Part shown: positions 5,978-13,071 of the stretch, piece after piece
Position numbering within the stretch: position 1 is the stretch's first letter
Layout: the number at the start of each line of letters is the position of its first letter
Source of the DNA: Motiliproteus sp036960405
Lineage (GTDB): Bacteria; Pseudomonadota; Gammaproteobacteria; Pseudomonadales; Balneatricaceae
DNA length: 13,249 nt
Assembly: GCA_036960405.1 (NCBI GenBank)
Contig: JBALWS010000118.1
Span: 1 to 13,249 of the forward strand
Direction: 5' to 3'
Notes under the pieces: generated by a model
The model's database searches: none
Told to the model about the DNA's origin: nothing
What the model saw: only the letters and a program-made list of their open reading frames with translations
Program-made: the position numbers and the translations under genes

Positions 5978-6919
5978 ATGAAAATTGATCGAATCGATCT
6001 CAATCTATTGGTCTATCTCGATATCTTGCTACGCGAGAGGAGTGTCACCAACGCCGCTAATCAACTGGGGCTGAGCCAGCCTGCGATGAGCAATGGATTG
6101 CGCCGACTGCGAGATATGCTAGGCGACCCATTGCTGGTGCGAACCAGTGACGGCATGACGCCGACCGAACGAGCGCTAGAGTTACAACCGGTGATTCGCC
6201 AAGCGTTGTCTCAACTGGAAAAGGCGCTACAGTCAAAATCGCCCTTTGACTCGGTCGATTCGGACCGGGTATTTCGGATCATGGCCAGTGATTACGCCGA
6301 GTCAGCACTGTTCCCGCAGGTGCTTAAACGGTTGCGTGATGTAGCCCCCGGAGTCACCCTCGATATCATGACCCCCAGCGATGTTACCTTCCAGGATGTT
6401 GAACAGGGCAAAGTCGATATGGTGATTAACCGCTTCGACTCAATGCCGCAATCCTTCCACCAAAAGACCATCTGGAGCGACAGCTTCTCCTGCTTATTAA
6501 GCCGTAACAATCCGATCATCGATGATTTCAATCTGGACACCTACCTGCTGGCAAACCATATCTGGGTTAGCAAAACCGGTTTCGGAGCAGGTGTCGGCAT
6601 CAATCCTCAGGACGTACAGCGACTCGGCTGGGTCGATGGTGCGCTGAACAAACTGGATAAAAAACGCAACATCACCGTGTTTACCCGCCACTACCAGACC
6701 GCAATGCTATTGGCCGAACAAGACGACCTGATCGTCACCCTACCCACTCGAGCAGCCAAGCTACGTCACAACCATAAAGATGTAGTAATTAAAGCACCGC
6801 CCTTCTTGATTCCTGAAATCGAGCTAAAGATGGCCTGGAGCCCGCTATTGCAACACAACCCCGGTCATCAATGGTTTCGTAAGCTGATCAGCGAGGTGGC
6901 ACAGCAGATCCCGCAATGA
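5978..6919 (+). CDS. LysR-family transcriptional regulator (NodD/LinR-like)
   Basis: A 313-residue DNA-binding regulator of normal LysR length. The N-terminal winged helix-turn-helix spans about residues 6-65, with SVTNAANQLGLSQPAMSNGLRRLR (22-45) as the helix-turn-helix and DPLLVRTSDGMTPTERA as the wing. The remainder is a two-lobed effector-binding domain. GGAG lies seven bases before ATG 5978. It is divergent from aceA across 232 bp and is followed by glcB in the same direction after 194 bp, without an intrinsic terminator. Its position between the two glyoxylate-shunt genes strongly suggests that it controls them. The effector cannot be read from sequence; glyoxylate, acetyl-CoA-related metabolites or a fatty-acid signal would be guesses. 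Confidence 0.93.
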   Translation: MKIDRIDLNLLVYLDILLRERSVTNAANQLGLSQPAMSNGLRRLRDMLGDPLLVRTSDGMTPTERALELQPVIRQALSQLEKALQSKSPFDSVDSDRVFRIMASDYAESALFPQVLKRLRDVAPGVTLDIMTPSDVTFQDVEQGKVDMVINRFDSMPQSFHQKTIWSDSFSCLLSRNNPIIDDFNLDTYLLANHIWVSKTGFGAGVGINPQDVQRLGWVDGALNKLDKKRNITVFTRHYQTAMLLAEQDDLIVTLPTRAAKLRHNHKDVVIKAPPFLIPEIELKMAWSPLLQHNPGHQWFRKLISEVAQQIPQ

Positions 6920-6997
6920 GTCTTGCAGCGTCTGCCCTACCGGTTAACACTAGGCTGCTCATTCACGTAGAAAATTCTGAAGATAGATTTAATAACC

Positions 6998-7026
6998 TAG
7001 GCAAATAACACACTTCATTTTAGAAT
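6998..7026 (+). promoter_or_regulatory. Likely promoter of glcB
   Basis: TAGGCA (6998-7003; 4 of 6), a 17-bp spacer and TAGAAT (7021-7026; 5 of 6) predict a start near 7033 and a leader of about 80 bases. The shared dyad motif at 7042-7055 would lie about 10-23 bases inside the transcript. Confidence 0.5.
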
Positions 7027-7041
7027 CGGATAAATTTTATT

Positions 7042-7055
7042 TTGCAGCGCTGTAG
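7042..7055. promoter_or_regulatory. Dyad motif TTGCAGCGCTGTAG in the glcB leader
   Basis: Second copy of the lysR-leader motif, consensus YTGYAGCRCTGYAG. It lies just downstream of the predicted glcB transcription start, a position typical of a repressor site. Confidence 0.4.
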
Positions 7056-7113
7056 CCAAAGCGAATGCATTTCTGAGATAAAGAAAGCAACTTACTGTTT
7101 TAAGGGGACAAGC

Positions 7114-9303
7114 ATGACTGAGCGCACCCAGGTTGGCGGACTTCAGATAGCCACCACGCTGTACGATCTGATCGCTGATAAAGTCACACCAGGCACCGGC
7201 ATTGAGCCCGCTGCGTTCTGGGCGGCTTTCGAACAGATTCTTAACGACTTAGCCCCTAAGAATCGCGCCCTGTTAGCCAAACGTGATCAGTTACAAGCCC
7301 AGATCGATCAGTGGCATCGCGACCATCGTGATCAAAACGACGGCGCCAGCGACTTCGCTGCTTACAAAGCTTTCTTACAACAGATCGGCTACCTGGTTCC
7401 TGAAGGCCCCGACTTCCAGATAAGCACCAGCTGCGTTGAGCCCGAGATTGCCAACCAGGCGGGTCCACAGTTAGTTGTACCCATCATGAATGCGCGCTTC
7501 GCGTTAAACGCGGCTAATGCGCGCTGGGGCAGCCTATACGATGCTCTCTATGGCACCGATATCCTTCCAGAGACCGGAGGCGCTGAAAAAGGCACCCGTT
7601 TTAATCCGGTTCGCGGAGCCAAAGTTGTCGCCTATGCCCGTAGTGTTCTGAATCAAGCCGCGCCGCTGGTTCAAGGCGATCACAGCCAAGCAAACGGATA
7701 CGCAATTGTAGACAGCGTGCTGCGGGTCTCGCTGGCCGACGGCAGCCAGACTAGCTTGGCCGATCCCACTCAACTAGCCGGTTACCAAGGCGAAGCCAGC
7801 ACCCCTTCGTCGGTCTTGCTGGTTCACAACAGGCTGCATCTGGATATCCAGTTCGACGCCGACAGCCCGATCGGCCAGACCGACCCGGCCAACATTAATG
7901 ATGTGGTGGTCGAAGCCGCACTGACTACCATCATGGACTGCGAAGACTCGGTTGCCGCGGTCGATGCCGAAGACAAAGCCCTGGCCTACTCCAACTGGTT
8001 GGGGTTAATGCGTGGTGATCTGCAAGAAACCATGCAGAAAGGCGGCAAAACTATCACCCGTCGCCTGAACGTTGATCGCCAATACAGCACCACAGATGGC
8101 GGCAGCTTGACCCTCAAAGGTCGCAGCATGCTATTCATTCGCAACGTCGGCCATCTGATGACCAACCCGGCTATCCTCGACAATAAGGGCAACGAAGTCC
8201 CCGAAGGAATCATGGATGGCATGGTCTCGGCACTATGCGCCATGCACGATTTAAACGGCAGCGGCAACATCAACGGCCAACCGGTGCGCAACAGTACTTC
8301 GGGTAGCATCAACATCGTTAAGCCGAAGATGCACGGCCCCGAAGAAGTGGCCTTTACCAACGAACTGTTCGGGCGTATCGAAGACGCATTAGGATTGCCT
8401 CGTTTCACCATGAAAGTCGGTATCATGGACGAAGAACGCCGTACCTCGGTCAACCTCAAAGAGTGTATTCGAGCGGCTAAGGACCGCGTGGTTTTCATCA
8501 ATACCGGTTTCCTCGATCGTACCGGTGACGAGATCCACACCAGCATGGAAGCTGGCGCCTTCCTACCCAAAGGCGACCTAAAAACCCGCCCTTGGATCTT
8601 GGCTTACGAAGATCAGAACGTCGATGTTGGCCTAGAATGCGGCCTGCCCGGCAAAGCTCAGATCGGCAAAGGCATGTGGCCAATTCCCGACAACATGGCC
8701 GATATGATGGAAGCCAAGATTGGCCATCCGATGGCGGGCGCCAATACCGCTTGGGTCCCCTCTCCGACTGCCGCCACCTTGCATGCATTGCATTACCACA
8801 AGGTTAGCGTACCGAGTCGTCAGGCCGAGCTACAAAGCCGTACTCGCGCCAACGTTGACGACATCCTGACCATCCCTCTGCTAGGTGATCGCCAGCTCAG
8901 TGCCGAAGAGGTTCAACACGATCTGGACAATAACGCTCAGGGGATTCTCGGTTACGTAGTGCGCTGGGTTGATCAGGGCGTAGGCTGTTCCAAGGTTCCC
9001 GATATCAACAACGTCGGCCTGATGGAAGATCGCGCTACGCTGCGCATATCCAGCCAGCATATCGCCAACTGGTTACGTCACGATATCTGTAACGAAGCTC
9101 AGGTGATGGAGACATTAAAACGGATGGCGGCGATCGTCGACGGTCAGAATACCGGCGATTCTCAGTACCGTTCGATGGCACCGAACTTCGACGGCATCGC
9201 CTTCCAGGCTGCTTGTGATCTGGTCTTCAAGGGTTGCACACAGCCCAGTGGTTATACCGAACCTTTACTGCACGCGCATCGTCGCAACGTTAAAGCTCAG
9301 TAA
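7114..9303 (+). CDS. glcB: Malate synthase G
   Basis: Condenses glyoxylate with acetyl-CoA to give malate, completing the glyoxylate shunt begun by AceA. The 729-residue length is that of the monomeric G isoform (about 723-731), not the 530-residue A form. Signatures include MDCEDSVAAVDAEDK (from 274), LFIRNVGH with R343 as the probable catalytic arginine, GIMDEERRTSVNLKE and NTGFLDRTGDEIHTS, in which E440 and D468 are the probable magnesium ligands, and MEDRATLRISSQ with D639 as the probable catalytic base; these assignments come from motif position. The frame is open to TTG 7042, but AAGGGG lies six bases before ATG 7114, giving MTERTQVGG. It has its own promoter and a strong terminator. 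Confidence 0.98.
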   Translation: MTERTQVGGLQIATTLYDLIADKVTPGTGIEPAAFWAAFEQILNDLAPKNRALLAKRDQLQAQIDQWHRDHRDQNDGASDFAAYKAFLQQIGYLVPEGPDFQISTSCVEPEIANQAGPQLVVPIMNARFALNAANARWGSLYDALYGTDILPETGGAEKGTRFNPVRGAKVVAYARSVLNQAAPLVQGDHSQANGYAIVDSVLRVSLADGSQTSLADPTQLAGYQGEASTPSSVLLVHNRLHLDIQFDADSPIGQTDPANINDVVVEAALTTIMDCEDSVAAVDAEDKALAYSNWLGLMRGDLQETMQKGGKTITRRLNVDRQYSTTDGGSLTLKGRSMLFIRNVGHLMTNPAILDNKGNEVPEGIMDGMVSALCAMHDLNGSGNINGQPVRNSTSGSINIVKPKMHGPEEVAFTNELFGRIEDALGLPRFTMKVGIMDEERRTSVNLKECIRAAKDRVVFINTGFLDRTGDEIHTSMEAGAFLPKGDLKTRPWILAYEDQNVDVGLECGLPGKAQIGKGMWPIPDNMADMMEAKIGHPMAGANTAWVPSPTAATLHALHYHKVSVPSRQAELQSRTRANVDDILTIPLLGDRQLSAEEVQHDLDNNAQGILGYVVRWVDQGVGCSKVPDINNVGLMEDRATLRISSQHIANWLRHDICNEAQVMETLKRMAAIVDGQNTGDSQYRSMAPNFDGIAFQAACDLVFKGCTQPSGYTEPLLHAHRRNVKAQ

Positions 9304-9314
9304 AACGAGTTAAC

Positions 9315-9340
9315 GAGGAGCCGCAAGGCTCCTTATTTAT
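9315..9340 (+). terminator. Intrinsic terminator of glcB
   Basis: AGGAGCC, GNRA tetraloop GCAA, GGCTCCT forms a 7-bp stem (9316-9333) followed by TATTTATTT. It starts 12 bp after the glcB stop codon. Confidence 0.85.
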
Positions 9341-9364
9341 TTCTGGACTAGCGAAACCAACCCG

Positions 9365-9574
9365 CTAGCCGATATCACGATGAAGAATTTGCTCCAGCTT
9401 AGCCAAACACGCAAACACCATCATGCCGACCCCCAGCGTAAACACCGTCATGGCTTCGATGCTGCCACCCGGCAAATAATAGGCACCGCTTATTCGTGAC
9501 AAGACCGCTATGGCGCAACACAACACGCCTACTACAGCCGCGACATTGCCCGCCAACCGAATCAGTTGCTGCAT
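9365..9574 (-). CDS. Small two-helix membrane protein
   Basis: A 69-residue protein with two clear hydrophobic segments: about residues 9-27 (GNVAAVVGVLCCAIAVL) and about 41-57 (MTVFTLGVGMMVFACL). They are separated by a short polar turn containing YYLPGGS and followed by a charged tail (KLEQILHRDIG). It is probably an inner-membrane hairpin protein. ATG 9574 has AGGGG five bases upstream, a good start. It faces the glcB terminator and is divergent from serC, so it is its own unit. The family is not recognised; a small structural or accessory membrane role is all that can be said. Confidence 0.7.
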   Translation of the reverse strand: MQQLIRLAGNVAAVVGVLCCAIAVLSRISGAYYLPGGSIEAMTVFTLGVGMMVFACLAKLEQILHRDIG

Positions 9575-9656
9575 GTTATCCCCTTTTATTAAGCATAGTG
9601 TTTGAAAGCATAGGTGAAACTATCCCAAACTGAGACCATTTAATACCCTATAGATT

Positions 9657-9685
9657 TTGAGTGGTCCGCCTTTTTTAGTTACTAT
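9657..9685 (+). promoter_or_regulatory. Promoter of serC
   Basis: TTGAGT (9657-9662; 4 of 6), a 17-bp spacer and TACTAT (9680-9685; 4 of 6) lie about 65 bp before GTG 9750. The gap is AT-rich and divergent from the small membrane protein gene. Confidence 0.5.
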
Positions 9686-9749
9686 TCGGCAACCTTTTTT
9701 TGCGATGCCGCAATTCCATTAAGTAAGTCCCACACTACGAGGAACTACC

Positions 9750-10868
9750 GTGTCAGCACGCCCTGCTATCAAGCCCCAAAATCCTAATTTTTCTTCAGGC
9801 CCCTGCAGCAAACGTCCGGGCTACAGCGTTGCCGCACTGGACAGCTCGACGTTAGGACGCTCGCACCGTTCCGCAATCGGTAAAGCAGCACTGCAAAAAA
9901 CGATCGACGATACCGCCGAGTTGCTCGGCCTGCCCGAGGGTTACCGGGTCGGGATTGTCCCCGCCTCCGACACTGGCGCGGTTGAGATGGCGCTGTGGAG
10001 CCTGCTCGGGGAACGTCCGGTTGACGTCTGCTCATGGGAATCTTTTGGTGCCGGCTGGCATTCGGACATCACCAAACAGCTGAAACTGGAAGTGAACCAC
10101 ATCAGTGCCGACTACGGTCAGCTACCCGATCTGGCCCAGACCAATTCAGGCCACGACATCGTGTTCACCTGGAACGGCACCACTTCCGGCGTCAAGGTCG
10201 ACAATGCCGACTGGATCGCCGATGACCGCCAAGGCCTGACTATCTGCGACGCCACCTCGGCAGTATTCGCGATGGAGATGCCATGGGGAAAACTGGATGT
10301 AGTGACCTTTAGCTGGCAGAAAGTGCTCGGCGGCGAAGGCGCCCACGGTGTACTGATCCTTAGCCCCCGTGCCGTTGAACGGCTCGAAAGTTACACCCCT
10401 GCATGGCCACTACCGAAGATCTTCCGCCTAACGAAAGGTGGCAAACTGATCGAAGGTATATTCAAAGGTGCAACCATCAATACCCCGTCGATGCTGGCCG
10501 TCGCTGATTACCAAGATGCACTGGATTGGGTTCGTTCGATCGGCGGTGTCGGCCAAACTATCGCCATCAGCAACGCCAGTCTCAACGCGATCGAAGCCTT
10601 TGTCGATAGCCGCGACTGGATTCAGTTCCTGGCTCAAGATGCCAGCGTTCGCTCCAACACCAGCGTCTGCCTGACGCTAGATCTAGCAGCTGACCAGGTG
10701 AAGGCGTTGATCAAATTGCTCGACAACGAAGCCGTTGCCTACGATATCGGTGCTTACCGAGATGCCCCGGCGGGTCTGCGCTTATGGTGCGGCGCCACTG
10801 TCAACACCGCCGATATTGAAGCGTTACTGCCCTGGATCGAATGGGCCTTTTACCAAGTAAAAAACTAA
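9750..10868 (+). CDS. serC: Phosphoserine aminotransferase (Methanosarcina/alphaproteobacterial type)
   Basis: A PLP-dependent class V aminotransferase that converts 3-phosphohydroxypyruvate and glutamate to phosphoserine, the second step of serine synthesis. The 372-residue sequence has the second-type SerC look: NPNFSSGPCSKRPGY at the N-terminus, LGRSHRSAIGK, GIVPASDTGAVEMALWSLLG, and the PLP lysine K191 in FSWQKVLGGEGAHG. GTG 9750 has GAGGA six bases upstream. The classical E. coli-type SerC has a different N-terminus, so this branch is less usual in gammaproteobacteria and may have been acquired together with serA. It is followed by serA after 72 bp, with a hairpin-terminator in the gap. 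Confidence 0.95.
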   Translation: MSARPAIKPQNPNFSSGPCSKRPGYSVAALDSSTLGRSHRSAIGKAALQKTIDDTAELLGLPEGYRVGIVPASDTGAVEMALWSLLGERPVDVCSWESFGAGWHSDITKQLKLEVNHISADYGQLPDLAQTNSGHDIVFTWNGTTSGVKVDNADWIADDRQGLTICDATSAVFAMEMPWGKLDVVTFSWQKVLGGEGAHGVLILSPRAVERLESYTPAWPLPKIFRLTKGGKLIEGIFKGATINTPSMLAVADYQDALDWVRSIGGVGQTIAISNASLNAIEAFVDSRDWIQFLAQDASVRSNTSVCLTLDLAADQVKALIKLLDNEAVAYDIGAYRDAPAGLRLWCGATVNTADIEALLPWIEWAFYQVKN

Positions 10869-10883
10869 GCAAAACCTGACGAC

Positions 10884-10910
10884 AAACGGCCCAACTTAAG
10901 GGCCGTTTTA
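10884..10910 (+). terminator. Terminator or attenuator between serC and serA
   Basis: AAACGGCCC (10884-10892), a 7-base loop, then GGGCCGTTT (10900-10908) forms a perfect 9-bp stem running into TTTTATTAT. Only about 30 bp remain before serA, so it probably reduces rather than abolishes serA transcription from the serC promoter. Confidence 0.75.
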
Positions 10911-10940
10911 TTATCTTCATCATTTCCAGGTAACTAACAC

Positions 10941-12110
10941 ATGCATCAGATCAGAACCTACAACAGCATCTCGGTTAAAGGGCTCGACAAATTTTCACGT
11001 GACAGCTACGAAGTGGCCAGCGAACTACCCAACCCTGACGCTTTCATGCTGCGCTCGCAAAAGCTGCACGACGTCGAGTTCCCGGCATCACTCAAAGCGA
11101 TCGCACGGGCTGGCGCTGGGGTGAATAACGTCCCGTTAGATCGTTGCACCGACAACGGCATCGTCGTCTTCAACGCTCCTGGCGCTAATGCCAATGCGGT
11201 CAAAGAGCTGGTACTGGCTGGCATGCTGCTCGGCGCCCGTAACATCTATCAAGGAATGCGTTTTGTCGAAGACCTCGAACCCCAAGAAGGTCTAGACCCA
11301 CTGCTTGAGAAAGAGAAGAAGCGCTTCGCCGGTACCGAACTGCGTGGCAAAACGCTCGGCGTGGTCGGGCTGGGCAATATCGGCTCGCTAGTCGCCAACA
11401 TGGGGCTTTCTTTGGGGATGCAGGTTTGCGGTTACGACCCTGCAATCTCGGTTGAAGCCGCTTGGCGCTTGTCCAGCAAAGTACAGAAGATGGATAACCT
11501 CAACAGTCTGTTCGCCAAATGCGATTACATCAGCCTGCACCTACCTGCGATTGAGGCCACCAAAGGTCTGGTCAACGAAGCACTGCTCGAGTGTGTCAAG
11601 CCCAGCACCGTGTTACTCAACTTTGCCCGCGGTGAGATTGTAAATACCCAAGATATCATCAAGGCTCTGGATCAAAACCAGCTGCAATGTTACGTCAGCG
11701 ACTTTCCGGCTAACGAGACCTTAGGCCACGCGAAGATCCTACAGATGCCTCATATTGGTGCCAGCTCATCCGAAGCGGAAGAGAACTGCGCCATCATGGT
11801 GGCTGACCAGTTGATCGACTTCCTAGAAAACGGCAACATCCGTAACTCGGTCAACTTCCCGCAGATTGAACTGGCTCGCACGACCCCGGTTCGTATCACC
11901 ATTACCAACCAAAACGTACCCAAGGTATTGGGGCAGATCACCGCGATCATTGCCGAGTACAACCTCAACATCGTCGACATGCTAAACAAAAGCCGCGACC
12001 TACTGGCTTATAACATTATCGATCTCGAAGAGATGCCTTGTGATGCGTCACTCAAAGCGCTCAGCAGCATCGAGGAAGTGATCAACCTGCGAGTCATCAA
12101 CCACGGATAG
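10941..12110 (+). CDS. serA: D-3-phosphoglycerate dehydrogenase (short, ACT-domain form)
   Basis: Oxidises 3-phosphoglycerate to 3-phosphohydroxypyruvate with NAD, the first step of serine synthesis. The 389 residues comprise a split substrate domain, the Rossmann NAD domain with GVVGLGNIG (140-148), and a C-terminal ACT domain (about 317-389) that in the family binds serine for feedback inhibition. Catalytic residues are visible as R230 (NFARGEI), probably E259 (FPANETLG) and H271 (MPHIGASSSEAEEN). The product feeds SerC, encoded immediately upstream; the order serC-serA means both first steps are co-located. ATG 10941 has only a weak AGG about ten bases upstream, so expression may depend on translation or read-through from serC. 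Confidence 0.96.
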   Translation: MHQIRTYNSISVKGLDKFSRDSYEVASELPNPDAFMLRSQKLHDVEFPASLKAIARAGAGVNNVPLDRCTDNGIVVFNAPGANANAVKELVLAGMLLGARNIYQGMRFVEDLEPQEGLDPLLEKEKKRFAGTELRGKTLGVVGLGNIGSLVANMGLSLGMQVCGYDPAISVEAAWRLSSKVQKMDNLNSLFAKCDYISLHLPAIEATKGLVNEALLECVKPSTVLLNFARGEIVNTQDIIKALDQNQLQCYVSDFPANETLGHAKILQMPHIGASSSEAEENCAIMVADQLIDFLENGNIRNSVNFPQIELARTTPVRITITNQNVPKVLGQITAIIAEYNLNIVDMLNKSRDLLAYNIIDLEEMPCDASLKALSSIEEVINLRVINHG

Positions 12111-12123
12111 CCGTGTTAAGATA

Positions 12124-12155
12124 CCAGATCGTCGCCAGTATCGGTGGCGATCTGG
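12124..12155 (+). repeat. Strong hairpin after serA without a T run
   Basis: CCAGATC (12124-12130), a 3-base bulge, and GCCA (12134-12137) pair with TGGC and GATCTGG (12145-12155), leaving a 7-base loop. There is no following T tract, so it is not a standard terminator; it may stabilise the serA mRNA 3' end. A small CACGG-ATAG-CCGTG hairpin also spans the serA stop codon. Confidence 0.45.
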
Positions 12156-12237
12156 CCCACCGTAAAGACTTAGTGCCAGCCATCCAACCCTAGCAACGAT
12201 ATGGCCCGGTCAATTGAAACCCTCTCCTACCACAGCG

Positions 12238-12486
12238 ATGCAGTTATTGATCAATCAGATCCGTCAAGCGGTACCGTTTGAGCTTGACGAAGCACAACTC
12301 TGCCGAGGTCCCTGCCAAGGCTGCTCTAAGAAGTTACTCGAGTTTTTAGATACCGAATTGTGCGACTGGGAACAGCGCCTGCAGCGCGGTGACACACCCC
12401 ATTTTGGTGATATTCAACGACTGGCTAAAACCGGCCATCGTATCCATCGAGTGCTGAGTAACAATGGCATTATTAACCCTAATTAA
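12238..12486 (+). CDS. Small conserved-looking protein with Cys-x3-Cys-x2-Cys motif
   Basis: An 82-residue soluble protein starting at ATG 12238. TTG 12214 would add eight residues; neither start has a good ribosome binding site. The N-terminus LLINQIRQAVPFELDEAQLC leads into CRGPCQGC (about residues 21-28), a cysteine cluster that could bind zinc or an iron-sulfur cluster. A helix, KLLEFLDTELCDWEQRL, follows, and the HFGDIQRLAKTGHRIHRVL tail is typical of a small helical protein. I recall similar small proteins of unknown function in Pseudomonas and Halomonas genomes, but cannot confirm this here. It is not clearly linked in function to serA upstream or the next gene. Metal binding is inference from cysteine spacing only. 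Confidence 0.7.
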   Translation: MQLLINQIRQAVPFELDEAQLCRGPCQGCSKKLLEFLDTELCDWEQRLQRGDTPHFGDIQRLAKTGHRIHRVLSNNGIINPN

Positions 12487-12506
12487 ATTATGTGTTTTAC
12501 CCTAGT

Positions 12507-12517
12507 AATTGGTCCAA
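12507..12517. promoter_or_regulatory. Short palindrome ATTGG-T-CCAAT
   Basis: A perfect 5-bp dyad lies about 60-70 bp upstream of the next gene's start, in an AT-rich gap where its promoter would be. No convincing -35/-10 pair was found. Possible operator, weak. Confidence 0.25.
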
Positions 12518-12577
12518 TGATCCATTAAAGTAGCGCCCCAAAATAGCCTCACAATAATAACAATGAGGGTAAACGGG

Positions 12578-13021
12578 ATGACTCAAGGATCTGCGATGGA
12601 TAACGCTCTGGCCACTGATGGCTACTATTTCTCTTCTGAGGCCTTTCAGGCTCAGACCCAGATTGAAGCAACCCAACTAGCTTGCTTATTGGGCACGAAC
12701 ACCGACACTCAAGCCGAAGTCATCCTCGAAGTCCGCTCAATGGATGACGACACCGATTTTCAACTAGCACTGACCGGCCAACTACGTGTTATCGACTCGC
12801 ACCAAACACCGATCAGTTGTGAGCAGCTTCGCCAGCTCCCACTGGACCAGCTTCAGGAGCAGCAGCTCACAGAAAGCGGTTGGACCATCACCGAACGTCC
12901 CCACTTTGCTTGGCTAAAACAGCGTAAACCGTTGGGATACGGCTTCAACAGCATCCAAACTTGCGCCATCGACGAACTCAACAGCCTGCGAACCCTGTTA
13001 CAAAACCAAGCCTTTTCCTGA
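12578..13021 (+). CDS. Hypothetical protein, acidic, about 147 residues
   Basis: A soluble, glutamine-rich and acidic protein with no recognised motif, membrane segment or signal peptide. Features are GYYFSSEAFQAQTQIEATQL near the start, then DDTDFQLALTGQLRVIDSHQ, a Gln/Leu-rich stretch (QLRQLPLDQLQEQQL), and an aromatic patch with PHFAWLKQRKPLGYGFN. Three in-frame ATGs exist. ATG 12563 has no ribosome binding site, ATG 12578 has GAGGG eight bases upstream, and ATG 12596 has AAGGA six bases upstream. 12578 is reported, but 12596 (MDNALATDGYYF...) is equally good. It is convergent with the gene at the right edge. Function unknown. Confidence 0.65.
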   Translation: MTQGSAMDNALATDGYYFSSEAFQAQTQIEATQLACLLGTNTDTQAEVILEVRSMDDDTDFQLALTGQLRVIDSHQTPISCEQLRQLPLDQLQEQQLTESGWTITERPHFAWLKQRKPLGYGFNSIQTCAIDELNSLRTLLQNQAFS

Positions 13022-13071
13022 TAGCCAGCAAGGTTGAGCCGAGCCGTTTGTGCACCGTATGCTAACTTCGG

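Noticed and set aside
7042..7113. 24-residue N-terminal extension of malate synthase G from TTG 7042.
   Set aside because: AAGGGG is six bases before ATG 7114, the extension is unlike the family N-terminus, and the normal length is reached from ATG 7114.
7986..8570. 194-codon open frame on the minus strand inside glcB.
   Set aside because: It lies wholly antisense to a conserved enzyme, has a serine/arginine/proline-rich shadow composition and no ribosome binding site context.
12376..12395. Further match to the YTGYAGCRCTGYAG motif (CTGCAGCGCGGTGA).
   Set aside because: It is inside a coding region, lacks the symmetric second half, and is most likely chance; it is a warning about the motif's background frequency.
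13022..13071. TAAC-TTCG-GTTA as a bidirectional terminator between converging genes.
   Set aside because: Only four base pairs, with mismatches outside and no T run on either side.
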